A stretch of DNA of 64,000 nt from Cerioporus squamosus (Eukaryota > Basidiomycota > Agaricomycetes > Polyporales > Polyporaceae). The DNA lies in NCBI GenBank assembly GCA_022592435.1, contig JABYQS010000154.1:26872-90871 (forward strand). The letters are read 5' to 3'. The notes below the pieces were generated by a model, which was not told where the DNA came from, searched no databases, and was given only the letters and a program-made list of their open reading frames with translations. The translations under genes and the position numbers were made by a program. Shown one piece after another: positions 36,201 through 46,430 of the stretch; the stretch's first letter is position 1; the number at the start of each line of letters is the position of its first letter.

Positions 36201-36742
36201 CGATGGTTGCCCGCTTGCCGTAAGGTGAACACAGGGCTTATCCCGAACGGTACGTGTAAACCCACCTTGCGCTGCTGACAGAAAGGGTCCGCGGACGCTT
36301 GGCGGCCGCAGCATTGCGTTTCTTCTCAGAGGTGGCTTGCTGAATGAAGTGGCTGGAAGGAGAAGCGTGAGGGATCTGGTCGGTTCACACCGGGACGAGC
36401 GAGCGTGCGACTCACGTGCAGGGATAGTTCTTGGATAGGCAATGCTATCACAACGAACGCAATGAGGACTGGGCATACCAGGAACGGTGAACATGAGAGG
36501 TTGACTACCTGACACTGCGCGGGGAATGAAGCGAAGATCCGAAGCGCGGAGGGGAGAACGGACGCACCTTATCCTGGCCGGGCATCTGGTTGCACTTGAC
36601 CTTCCTCGCTCTGTGGAGGACGCGTTGGGACACAAACGGACGTGGTACGGAGGGGACGAACGAACCTGCAGGCATCGCAAGCCGTGTTCTGTTTGCGCGG
36701 AGGAGGGAGAGTCTTTGCAAGCTCGTGGATCTGGTTCTGCAT
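33294..36742 (-). CDS. Zn2Cys6 transcription factor with fungal-specific regulatory domain
   Basis: The reconstruction has 16 exons and 720 residues: 36742-36666, 36610-36568, 36515-36510, 36444-36416, 36352-36266, 36130-35780, 35654-35409, 35306-35101, 35045-35025, 34960-34908, 34850-34723, 34664-34562, 34500-34206, 34111-33915, 33839-33810 and 33584-33294. The binuclear zinc cluster (Cys22, 25, 32, 41, 44, 51) begins ACDACRARKVKCNQMPGQDK. Its fourth cysteine is supplied by a 6-nt microexon encoding Cys-Gln. A basic linker (THFIQQATSEKKR, KRPRTLS) and a Ser/Pro-rich spacer follow. The fungal_trans-type middle region (from FALDLVEVFFQIVHTRLPLL to about residue 600) includes GFHGFWLGSAIRLLLDLQ and YYRRKPMLDDDDYDIDFY. 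Targets are unknown. The gene is divergent from tom22. An in-frame ATG at 36826 is an alternative start. Confidence 0.92.
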
Positions 36743-37206
36743 GGTGGGGGAGGAGAAGTTGAAGGCTGGAGGAGGGTCAATCAACGCGGGACGGGTAGCG
36801 ACGAGCGGGACGGCGGAGACGCACACTGGGACGACGAGCCGGACGCGCCCTGCTGGTCTGCGCTGTCCATGGGGTGCGCGGGGACGTGGAGGACGGTGTG
36901 GAGGACGTGCGGCGCGGCGAGGGGGCAGGACAGAATAAAGCAGCGCGGCGGAGAGATGCTGGCTGAGGCTGGCTGAGGATGGCCGGGAATAGCCTCCGCG
37001 TTCTTACATACGCGCTCGCTAGGCGCACGCACGCTTCTCGGCACCGAAACAAGGTCATCGCGTCACATCCGTGACCCCCGTCACGCCAATTTTCGGGTGA
37101 CGGCACCGGCGCCTGTGGGCTCGCTGGCAGCTGGCCTCCTCGTCTCGCCTCCGTATCACCGCCCGCCGTCGTCCTCGCCACCGCACACAGTCCCGCACAG
37201 TCCACC
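36743..37206. promoter_or_regulatory. Divergent upstream region of the Zn2Cys6 gene and tom22
   Basis: This 464-bp GC-rich segment lies between opposite start codons. The tom22 side has a pyrimidine-rich stretch (cctccgtatcaccgcccgcc) before the ATG. No TATA box is evident. Confidence 0.5.
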
Positions 37207-37736
37207 ATGGTCAAGGTCGAGATCGTCGAAGAGAAGGAGCACGACTCCCGCTCCCCCTACTCCTCTGCCTCCTCCTCCCGCACCTCCTCCTCCGTCTCCC
37301 TCTCGTCCGTGGGCTCCGAGATCGACGGCGAGGAGTCCTTCTACGAGCGCGTCGTCGCCCTTGCAGACATCATCCCCCCGACGACGCGCCAGAGCATCTC
37401 CGACAAGCTCGGCAAGACCGCCAGCGTCGTGAAGACGACGGGCAAGGTCGTCGGCAACCTTGTCTGGATCGTCACCACCTCCGCACTCCTCATCGGCCTG
37501 CCCCTCGCGCTCGTGCTCGAGGACGAGGCCAAGATTGTGCAGCAGGAGAAGGAGATGCTCGCCCAGCAGCAGGGTGCTCAGGTGAGTACCAGCTCTCCTC
37601 CCGGCGCCCCGTCTCTGCCATCCTCGCGCGCAGTGCGCTCACCATCTCGGTCTTTTCTCAGATGCTCGCCCCTCCAGGCGGTTCGATGTACCCGCCGGGC
37701 CAGCCACCAAAAGGAGTTGTTCCTCCAGGCTTCTGA
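37207..37736 (+). CDS. tom22: Mitochondrial import receptor subunit Tom22
   Basis: Tom22 is the central receptor and organiser of the TOM translocase in the mitochondrial outer membrane. Exons 37207-37581 and 37662-37736 encode 149 residues. The cytosolic N-terminal domain is acidic and serine-rich (MVKVEIVEEKEHDS, SEIDGEESFYERVVALADII). Next come PPTTRQSISDKLGKTASVVK and one transmembrane segment (LVWIVTTSALLIGLPLALVL, about residues 85-104). A short intermembrane tail starts EDEAKIVQQEKEML and ends in Pro/Gly-rich PPGGSMYPPGQPP. This topology and order match fungal Tom22. Confidence 0.95.
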
Positions 37737-38254
37737 TCGCCCCACGCTCAGACCGTCCCTCCCGCCCTCCGCAGCGCATGCATATGCATATCGACGTGTA
37801 CATTATAATAGAGCCCCCTTATTACCATGCCTTCTCCGCTCCGTACACGGAACCAGGCTGCCCTTGTACTCACGACTTTTCGTGCGGCATTCCGCCCCCA
37901 CGCCCTGTAGAACGGGCATCAGATTAACTTCCTTTCTTTGGGGCAAACGTGGCTGCTCCTGTGCTTCTTCTCCCGGCAAGCCCTTGCGTCTCTGTGCGGC
38001 TTTAGGCATCCGCGTGGTCTCCCCGAAGTCTCCGAGGTCGAACCACTTCTCGTACAGCCGCCGATGAATGACAGATAAACATAGTCTCGAAACTCGAAAC
38101 GCGACGTCGAACATGCACCACCGTGATCGCTGCGCAAGTCATCGGACAGCAAAGTTCATTGGCAGAGATACACCATCGACGTCTCATGACTGCACAGGGT
38201 CGTACTACGCACACGTAGATAGCAAAATGTCACGGATTGACGGGACAGCACGAG
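37737..38254. other. Convergent 3' region, no gene
   Basis: This holds the 3' flanks of tom22 (+) and the complex I subunit gene (-). No coding signal was seen. Confidence 0.5.
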
Positions 38255-39937
38255 TCAGCACCATGAGTCAAGCAAAAGTGGGCTAACGGATTGACTCACC
38301 GAGGATGTTTCCCGGGTTGCGGGGAAAACGACTGGCCGCGCGAAGTTCTCCCTGTGAACGGACGTTAATCAGCGAACTGCGCTCCACAAGCCCCCTCCAT
38401 TGGCCCACAAATCCGCCGGAGGGAGTCGCAGAAGAGTCCAACAGAAACGCACGCGGATCGGTATCTCCTCAGGTACGTGATGGCGTGCTCCTCAATCTCG
38501 TCCGGGATTACTCCAAACTTGTCCCAGTCGCCGGGCACGTCGACGTCGTCGATGTACCTGCGAATCACCTCATCCGGGCTCAGCATCGGCCACCAGGCAG
38601 CCTGGGCAGCCTTCGCGAGCGCGAGCGCGACCGACTTCGGCACCACGGGAGCGCGGGAAGGCGGGTTGTATGTGATCGTCGACACGAGCGTGAGCAAGTA
38701 CTCGTACGTCAACGTGGAAGGGCCAGGAAGGCTGAACGTGCCAGGCAGGGCCGGCATCTGGATGGTGTTCGCGAGCGCCTGCGCGACGTCCATAACCTAC
38801 ACGGGAGAATACGCCCTCAGTTTCGGTGTCCATCTCGGTAGCGAGAAGAGGCAGGGGAGCCAGTGCGGCTGCGAGGTGTGACACGTACGTGGGCCGGGCG
38901 GACTTTCGTCTGCATGTGGTTGAGCTTCCACCAGATGGGCCAGCCTGCCAGTGCCAAAGGGCCGGTCAAACAGCGTCACAGTCCGAGGTGAACGGCGTGT
39001 ACGTACTCGCAATGTTGTTCAGCAGCCGGTCCTCGTACCCGAACATGTTCGCGGGCCGCACGATCGTCGCGGTCGGGAACGCCTCCTTCACAAGCTCCTC
39101 GCCGACGGCCTTGGAGCGGTAGAACTCGGACGGGGAGTCCTTCGCCGCGTTGAGGTGCGAGACGTGCACGAAACGATCAACGCCAGCCTGCGCCGCGATG
39201 CTCGCGATAGCCTCGGCACCCTTCGCGTGAACGTCGAAGTAGGAGAAGTTCCTGCATAGCGCAAGAGGTTTGATTAGGTGTGAAACGCAGGCGGCTAGGG
39301 GGGTGACATACTTGGTCTCGTACTCGCGCCCGACAAGGTTGTAGACGATGTCGGAATGTCTCAGACACTCTTCGATCTGATCAGGTCTGCGGAGGTCCCA
39401 TTCCTGGCAGCGTTCAGAACTTGGGTGAGACTCTCCTCCGTCCAATCGACGCGCTTGTGCGTCTAGCAGCTTGGGAGGTATGCACGCACCAGCGAAGTGA
39501 TCTGCCCGAGATCCCCAGTGACCCTCAAATGCCTCTTCTCGTCCTCGTCGCGGTAAGGAAGGACGACGTGGGTGCCTGCCTTGGCTGTATTGCGTCCAAC
39601 GCACGTCAACACTCATCCCCGCACCCAAACGACAGCACTAGAGAGAGGCGCTAAGAAGGGACACATACCAAGCTTAGCCACGAGATATCTCCCCAAGAAA
39701 CTCGTGCATCCAAACACAGTCGCAGTATGACCCGTGCTCGCACTCCGTCCGGGGGGTCCGTACTGGATCGCAGGCTTGCCAGAGGGGAGGACGCTCAGGT
39801 CATGGAGGGCTCGCTGTAGTCCGCAACGCGGGCGTGAGCTCAGACGACAACATAAGAGTAGCGTAGAATCCTGTAAGCACCTTGCTCTGAGCGAATGCAC
39901 GTGGGACGCGCACGCATTTGGAGGATACGGCCAACAT
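38255..39937 (-). CDS. Mitochondrial complex I 39/40-kDa subunit (NDUFA9-type)
   Basis: Eight exons (39937-39881, 39813-39669, 39584-39490, 39403-39312, 39251-39007, 38944-38889, 38796-38453, 38351-38255) give 376 residues. The N-terminus MLAVSSKCVRVPRAFAQSKR is a mitochondrial presequence. An atypical short-chain dehydrogenase fold follows: HTATVFGCTSFLGRYLVAKL is the nucleotide-binding glycine motif; then VLPYRDEDEKRHLRVTGDLG, IVYNLVGREYETKNFSY and HVSHLNAAKDSPSEFYRSKA. WPIWWKLNHMQTKVRPAHV and the block PGTFSLPGPSTLTYEYLL are typical of fungal NDUFA9. This accessory subunit binds NADPH and stabilises the peripheral/membrane arm junction. The final exon is less certain; its end at SVSQSVSP might instead be another intron. 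Confidence 0.94.
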
Positions 39938-42247
39938 AGCTTGGCCAACGTTGCGGACGGAGAGCAAGATGTTGCTCTGACGCTGGCCGCCCACCGGGGT
40001 TTCCCGAGCAGGCGCTCTTTATTCGGCCAGTGAGAACATCGCCATTCCGCCTTGCTTACCTCCATCGACGTAAGTACACGCAGAGTTGTAGAGCAAGTAG
40101 AGGAACATGTAACATATTGTGCCAAGAAGACCGTTGATAGTTCATGAACTCCTTCTTTGGTAGACGTAGCGAGCCTAATCACTGGGCTCCGAGCTGAATA
40201 CTTATCCGAGGCGGAAGATGGTTACACGGAGAGAACTAATTGGGACTAGCAACGTCGCACATGTTTCTGACGGGATTGAAATGTGCATGGTCGCAAGGTA
40301 CCTCCATTGAAAGGCTGGCTGTCGCCTCGGGCCCACCTTGGACTTTCATTGTTCAATGTCTGTTCACAGGCTGCCAGTGCCAGAAGAAGCGTCCAAATAA
40401 AGAGGTCCTGGTCAAGGTCCCATGGTCGAAGTCCCGAAAGCTACTTGTGGGCACCTTGGCGGTGATTATCTGAGCAGGAGGTCCAGCATCCGACTGACCG
40501 CCCTTCTCTCCCCGCGTGTGAAGGGCAGCGCTCGAATGTGCGCAAGTGCCAGCCTTCGCTAGCCGAGAATAAAGCCTTGATATCAGTTCCTCCTTTACGC
40601 CGTAAAGGCATCTGAAAGTTTGGTTGCGACAGCATCCGCTGAGTGACCGGAGATCAGACAACGACGAATTAGCTATCATGGATTTGCGATCAGACTCGGA
40701 TGGATGCACGAACCTGCAGCGCTTTAGATGGCCTGTATCCGCTACTCATTGGGCGCAATGCAGAAGCCATGATACCATCGAAGTTGTCGGAAGGATAATG
40801 ATAAGTGGACCCTGGGGGTGAAAAGGGAGGAGAGTCTGTGCTGCCAAGTCAGCGAAAGTCGGACTGGGTGGAAAACTGCAACCCACGTACCTAGTGCCGA
40901 TGTCCCGGGTCAATGAGAACACCACGACAGCACTAACATGGAACTTAATCGGAGTGTTGTGGACCGCCACTGTGAGAGCGTGCGGCCGGGACTTGAAGTT
41001 GAGGCTGTTCTGGTAAAAGATCAGCGCATCGCCGGGCGACCACATGTCCCAGTGACATTGCTGCGCTGTGAATTCGTGCAAAATCTGCAAAGTAAGTACA
41101 CGGGTTCGAACCGAGATCAAACCGCTTTCGCTAGACTTATGATCGAACACATGCTGTAACCATCGGAGCATCTGAGATCGCGACCCCGGGCCTGAATACC
41201 TTGGAGTTGACGGAGACCTACCGGACGAAGTGAACAAATTCTTGTAGAACAGCTCGATGACGTTCTCAAACGCATGGACGCCAACCAGTCACTAGACACC
41301 TGCCTGTGAAATCCTGAGTGGGGTATATTCATGTCGGTAGCCAAAAGGACGATCGAGCTGCGACCGTCTGCCATCAGGATGTGAAGGAATGCGGCTCGAA
41401 GCATTAGGGGAGGGAGAAAACCCACGTTCAGAAGAGCGGGTTTTCACTCGATCAGAGCAGCTTTCCTTGCAGGCGGTTCCAGCGTGACGTGGTCGACTCC
41501 CACCGGAGGTGAAGCGTTGAAGAGTTGTCCGGATGCAGGGCCGTGCGTCGTAGTGTCATGATCGACCATGACATCAAAGGCGCATGTCATGTCGCGATAT
41601 CTGCCAGCGACAGCCATCAGTACGCCGGCCGCTACTTCTCATCGGTGAATTGTCGCCTACACGGACGGCTGAAGCAGAAGATAAGGAAGCAGGCGGCGAC
41701 GTGAAGAGGGGCTTCCCTGCCGTCATTTGCTCCTGCGGCGTTGAGCCTGCTGGGGCCCAGAAAGCACTGCTAGGGTTGGTACTTGGTCTGTATTTGTTGG
41801 CCGCGCAGTGTGTTATCTGCCGCGATCTCTGCGAAAGTCATTCAAGGGTTGGCCCGACAATGTTGCATCTCCGTGATCGTAAGTTCAGACAATCAATGGT
41901 GACTGTTCGAGGATCTGTCAGTATGCATGTTTCGGTGCGCAGTTGCAAGCTCACATTACGTCGAATCGGAAGTAATTGCGAGCCATTGACAGATCTATCG
42001 TCCGTCGTTTCTTCGTGGCAGGGAACTGGTACAAGCGGGCGATTTGGATGTGAGATGGTCGCGACGTGAGGGACCAAGTTGAGTGAGAACGAACCTATCC
42101 AGGAGCACAGCATTTCGGGGTTAGGGTCAATCGGTCACCTCGGACATCTCGATCTACAGTTTTTCTCTGGACCAACACCTTCCCGCAGCCTTCGCCGTTC
42201 CCGCCTCACCGCCTCGTCCTCAATTACACTCGCTCGCCGAGCTCGCC
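39938..42247. other. 2.3 kb intergenic region with an unassigned coding-like patch
   Basis: Upstream sequence of the complex I gene (-) and the DUF2462 gene (+). Between about 40940 and 41280 the minus strand has protein-like blocks separated by acceptor/donor-like sites: VHAFENVIELFYKNLFTSS, MLRWLQHVFDHKSSES, and ILHEFTAQQCHWDMWSPGDA followed by LIFYQNSLNFKSRPHALT. I could not find a start codon, a stop or a family, so it may be a relic or a gene with unresolved exons. The remainder shows nothing. Confidence 0.4.
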
Positions 42248-42754
42248 ATGGTACAGGGCCAGACAAAGGGTCTCCAGAAGGCCAAGAACTCCGGGGGGCG
42301 GCACGCCCAGAAGGCGGCCGCAGCCCCGAAGAAGGGCAAGCGGTACATCGCCCCCAAGAAAGCCGGCTTGGTTAAGCAGGCCGCGCTGCACAAAGTGAGT
42401 ACTCCTTCTACACACGGGAGAAAACGCATTGGGGAGGAGGGAGACACCGCGCAACGCGGAGCAATGATCGCGATCGGGGCGAGAGAGCTCTAAGGATAAA
42501 GAATGGGATGCTCATGAACTGCGCAACGCATGGCAGGAGCTCAGCGCGAAGATCAACAAGAGCATCGAGCAGCAGGTCGCCGCCGCCGCCTCCTCGGGAA
42601 GTTGACCATCATGAAGAACGTCGCCATGGAGGGGTGAGTGCACCGATACTTCCTTACCATCCGAGTCCCGATCGCAAACCTTGCCTTGCTCTCCTTCAGG
42701 ACGTCGGCGGCGGAGAAGGGCAAGACCCCTGCGACGAAGGCGAAGAAGGCATGA
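42248..42754 (+). CDS. DUF2462-family small basic protein (frame broken by one base)
   Basis: Exons 42248-42394, about 42537-42633 and 42700-42754. The protein starts MVQGQTKGLQKAKNSGGRHA and continues with KKGKRYIAPKK and LVKQAALHK. The second exon reads ELSAKINKSIEQQVAAAASSG, then LTIMKNVAMEG, and the third ends EKGKTPATKAKKA. This is the DUF2462/UPF0390 pattern of roughly 85-100-residue Lys/Ala-rich eukaryotic proteins, of unclear function and probably nuclear. The SSG segment and the following KLTIMK segment are in different frames: one base is missing in TCGGGAAGTTG around 42594-42602, so literal translation stops just after SSG. Both halves are conserved, so either the base is a sequencing deletion or the allele is broken. 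Confidence 0.8.
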
Positions 42755-43939
42755 GCTAGTCTGCTCGGCCGTCCGCACGTGGGCACATGCAGCCCGAGGT
42801 GCGTCTGCTGCTCCCAGTCGTCCTGATGACGACGTTTGTTGACTGTGGTCTCCGTCCGGGCGCTGTAGCAAACAAAAGCAGAACATATGTCGTCAACACC
42901 CCGTATATTGTATGTGAAGACATGGCGCTCCTCCCAGCCATCTTCCCTTGCTCTGGGATCCTTGGGAACCGTCCGAGTCGGACCGCTTCAACGATCGACC
43001 GGCGCAGGTCGTCCTGACACCAAGATACGACGGTGTCTGGGAAGTATCGCGCAGGCTTCTTCCAGGATGCCGTACAGTGCTGCCGCGATGGAGTAGACTA
43101 TACTCGGGCCGAGACATTGTCGTTGCGTCATATGTCGGAGGCTCTCACCGACATACTTACCGCAGCTGTACCGCGCCCTCGTTGCAGTGCATCGGATGTT
43201 ACACAGTCGGAGCCAGTGTCGCTACGTGGATGTGCAAATATGTGCTATGGATTGCAGAATGCCAATGCCATAATCAAAGCGACGGACAACGACGGACAGC
43301 GACTTGGACGATGTGTATGTGTGAAGAGAGGAGAGAGGGGAGGGGAGTGGAAGGGCGATCGATGACTGGAATGCATGACTCGAACGAACAAGCTTGCTAG
43401 GAGAAACATGGGAAGGAGACATGGTGCGGTGGTGGTGGAACAGTGGTGCGATGCATGCAGATGCGGAACCGTACGTGAACAACGTGAGACGGAACGGGAA
43501 TTGAGGGGAGGGGAGGGGGCGAGAGAGGAGAGGGCGGTAATGGTGCTGGGAACATGATCGTGATCGTGAAACGAAACTTGATGCGGTGTGCATTCGATAA
43601 CGGGGTGAGATACGATACGGTACGTATGCTAACTGTGACTGGGGAAGATGTGTCGTGAAGGGATTGCGCTATGTATGCCGAGAATGATTGGGAGATGGAG
43701 AGATGAGAACGGTGATGCATGATGATGTGGATGCCGATGACAACGAAAGTCCATGTGCAAGAATAACGACGACAGCCCAACATGAGAGAGTTCAGAGTAC
43801 ACTGCAGAGAAACCTTTTTTGCCATACAAACCTTCCGAACACGAACCTCAGGTCCGACCAGAGCGGGCGTACGACCATCCCGGGGAGTCCAAACGTATGC
43901 GAACCAGGCGCATGTTGACGACGAGCACTCGGACCGCAG
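42755..43939. other. Convergent intergenic region, no gene seen
   Basis: This is the 3' side of the DUF2462 gene (+) and the CENP-B-type gene (-). The sequence around 43330-43560 is purine-rich (GGGGAG/GAGAGG tracts) on the plus strand, consistent with pyrimidine-rich 3' UTR of the minus-strand gene. Confidence 0.5.
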
Positions 43940-46430
43940 CTATGATCTCGACGGAACACGACCGTATGGTAGGTCGTACTCGACCCCGGCCACCTTCCCG
44001 AACACCTTGTGCTTGAGGCGCATGAGGAAGTTGACCTCGTCGACGCCGAGCAGCTTCTCGTCCTGCGCGACATACAGGATGAACTTGTCGAGTGCGTGCT
44101 CCGCCTCCTGCAATGTCGGCATGCCATGCTCCGGCACGAACTCGGGCATGACGGGGGTGACGAAGACCTGTTGGCCGTTGCTCTCATCTCCGTCGAGCGG
44201 GACCGCGACAGGCGCGACGGACATCATCGCCTGATGCTGGGAAGACTCCGGCTCTCCAGACTCGGGCACTTGCGACGGATGGTACTGGAGCTCGTGAGGC
44301 CGTTCCGGGGAATAGCGCTCCTCAGCGGTAGTCGAGACGTCGCCATGCGCGCTAGTCTGCTCCTCGGCCTGAGGCCATGCCTGCGACAGAGTGATCGAAG
44401 GGTGCATGGACTGTGCGTTCGTTGACATGCCGCCGCCCTGTTGCTCCTCATCTTCGGATTCGACGCCCATATCTTGTTCGACGTGTGAAGACATGTCGAT
44501 GGGCGGCGGCGATGGCGGACGGACGAACCCAGGCGGGGGAGGGACGTACGGTTCGGGGACGGTAGGGATGAAGTCTGACGCATATGCGCGGAATTTTGCG
44601 TCGAGTGAACCGTCGCCGTGCCACACGCCACGACGGATGCCGTGCCGGTGCTTGAAGTTCTCGAGCCAACCGGAGCTCGCCTTGAACTTGTCCGTGGTGT
44701 AACCCATCTCGTCACCGAGTTCACGCGCCTTCTGGCGCAGCACGGAGTCGGTGAGAGTCTTCCCTGCCTTGGACGCCAGCTTGACCCACTCCTCCAGACG
44801 TCGCTCCAGTGTCGGAAACTTCGATGGCCTTCACCCGCGATTAGCGAAAAGATGCGCAGAGTAGAACGAGAAGGCGGTACCTGAGTTTGGCGACGAGTAT
44901 CTTCTCGTCAGAATCAACGCTCAACCATCGAGCCTTGTGCTTGAGGATCTTGCTGACAGTGCTTCGCTCGACACCGAAGTGGGCGGCGATGTCCTCCTGC
45001 TTCACGCCTGGATTAGCCTCGGCGTATCTGCAGATGTCGCGACGATCGGTGTTCCATAGCCGCTTCTTCTTCGTAGGTTCCCTGCGACCGGGCGCACCCT
45101 GGACGACGAAGCTGGTCGTAGTGAGGGAGTTGGGAGCGGACGCTGAAGATGACACGGACGTGAGCGCTGAGGCGACGCTGAGAGCGGGGGAGGCAGAGCG
45201 AGGGTTTGAGGACCCAGATGCTCCAGACGCCGTAGAGCCCGACGCAGATCTTGAGGACTGGGACGGGAAGAAGCCGCGCCACTCGGGCACACGAGAGATG
45301 CTCTCCAAGCGGTGATGGTATGCGTCTGGGGTCGACATGCAGGCTTGACTTTCAGAGAGTTGGTAAACGCCCTGGTGCGTGGGTGTCTGCGGGCGAGACC
45401 CCGGCTGATGCTGAGGGATATACGGCGAATTTTGAGGGTGCTGAACGCATACAGTCATATTTCAGTATCTGTGAATGGAAATACGCAACGGATGGAGCCA
45501 GCCTGTCCTTAGCAGTCCTCGCTGGACAACGTCCTCCCAACCACTTAACCGACTACCATGTATGCTGGGCGCTTAGGACGAGTGGCTCAAAGTCCCAATC
45601 CTGGGGAAGTTGCGGTGGATGGTGGACTTCGTATACAGTACGACTCCCAAGATCCATCCATGTGAAGCAAACCCGACATAGTCGAGTTGTGTTTACATGC
45701 GTGCAGCATCAAGGATGTGCTCGCCGGGTAACGCGATCCCGTGACATCTGCATCGACAGGACGCATCCGACGGATACGTTCCATCCGCCGACGCCGTCGA
45801 CTTGACCGAAGAATCGAGCGCGAGGAACATGTTCCTGGCGCAGAAGCCTCAACGGAACGCCCGAAGCGGCCCCCCTGGTCCGGCGGGAATAGCTAGGGGC
45901 ATGAAGGACATCGCAGAACCGTTGCACATGTGGGGAGGACATAGGGGGGATCAGAGAAGAAACAGAGCACATACGTTGTATGGATTGGACATCGTCGCAT
46001 ACTCTGGAAGCTCTCCATGGCTCTGCACTCTCTCGTGCATGCGCATGCGGCGGCGGGGAAGGCCGCGGTCGGGGCCGATGCTACTGTCAATCTGGTGTGA
46101 CTCGAAGGACAGCGGATGCGATGAGGGGCCAGGATCAACGGCAGATGTCGAGGCGTGACTTGCAAGCGAATCGGGTACATGGCGGGGGACGAAGGACTGG
46201 GATGGAGGGGCGTACATGGGGACATGGTCTTGGGGCATGACGTGCTGCATGTCGTGGGCAGCGTTGGCGTGAACAGAGGCAGGGTGTGGGTGGGACGGAG
46301 AGTGCTGGGACGGTCGCCAGGACATGTCTTGAGGATAAGACGGATGAGGGGGGACGGCGTCAGAGATCGGGTGAGGGGGGTGCGGGTGATACACGAGGCC
46401 GGAGACAGAGTAGTGCTGGGCCGCGTCCAT
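43940..46430 (-). CDS. CENP-B-type helix-turn-helix DNA-binding protein
   Basis: Three exons (46430-45975, 45440-44881, 44828-43940) give 634 residues. The first 270 residues are Pro/His/Ser-rich and probably disordered. A first HTH follows (RDICRYAEANPGVKQEDIAA, then HFGVERSTVSKILKHK). A second, CENPB-type HTH spans about 340-405 (LERRLEEWVKLASK, RQKARELGDEMGY, SSGWLENFKHRHGIRRG). This tandem arrangement is that of CENP-B/Abp1 and pogo-family transposase DNA-binding regions. No DDE nuclease domain follows. Instead there is an acidic/Pro-rich region with PPPPGFVRPPSPPP and a final conserved-looking helical block (LDKFILYVAQDEKLL, VNFLMRLKHKVFG). It is most likely a domesticated regulator or chromatin protein; targets are unknown. 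Intron 1 is 534 bp, and small exons within it cannot be excluded. Confidence 0.87.

Noticed and set aside
40000..41160. GGTTCGAA-type motifs (e.g. near 41105) as tRNA T-arms
   Set aside because: No complementary T-stem, D-arm or acceptor stem at the correct distances; likewise at 20590 and 63645.
42120..42130. TTAGGG motif as telomeric repeat
   Set aside because: Single occurrence, no tandem array; the window is internal and gene-dense.
44009..44425. 138-codon plus-strand frame opposite the CENP-B-type gene
   Set aside because: Shadow of the coding exon on the other strand.
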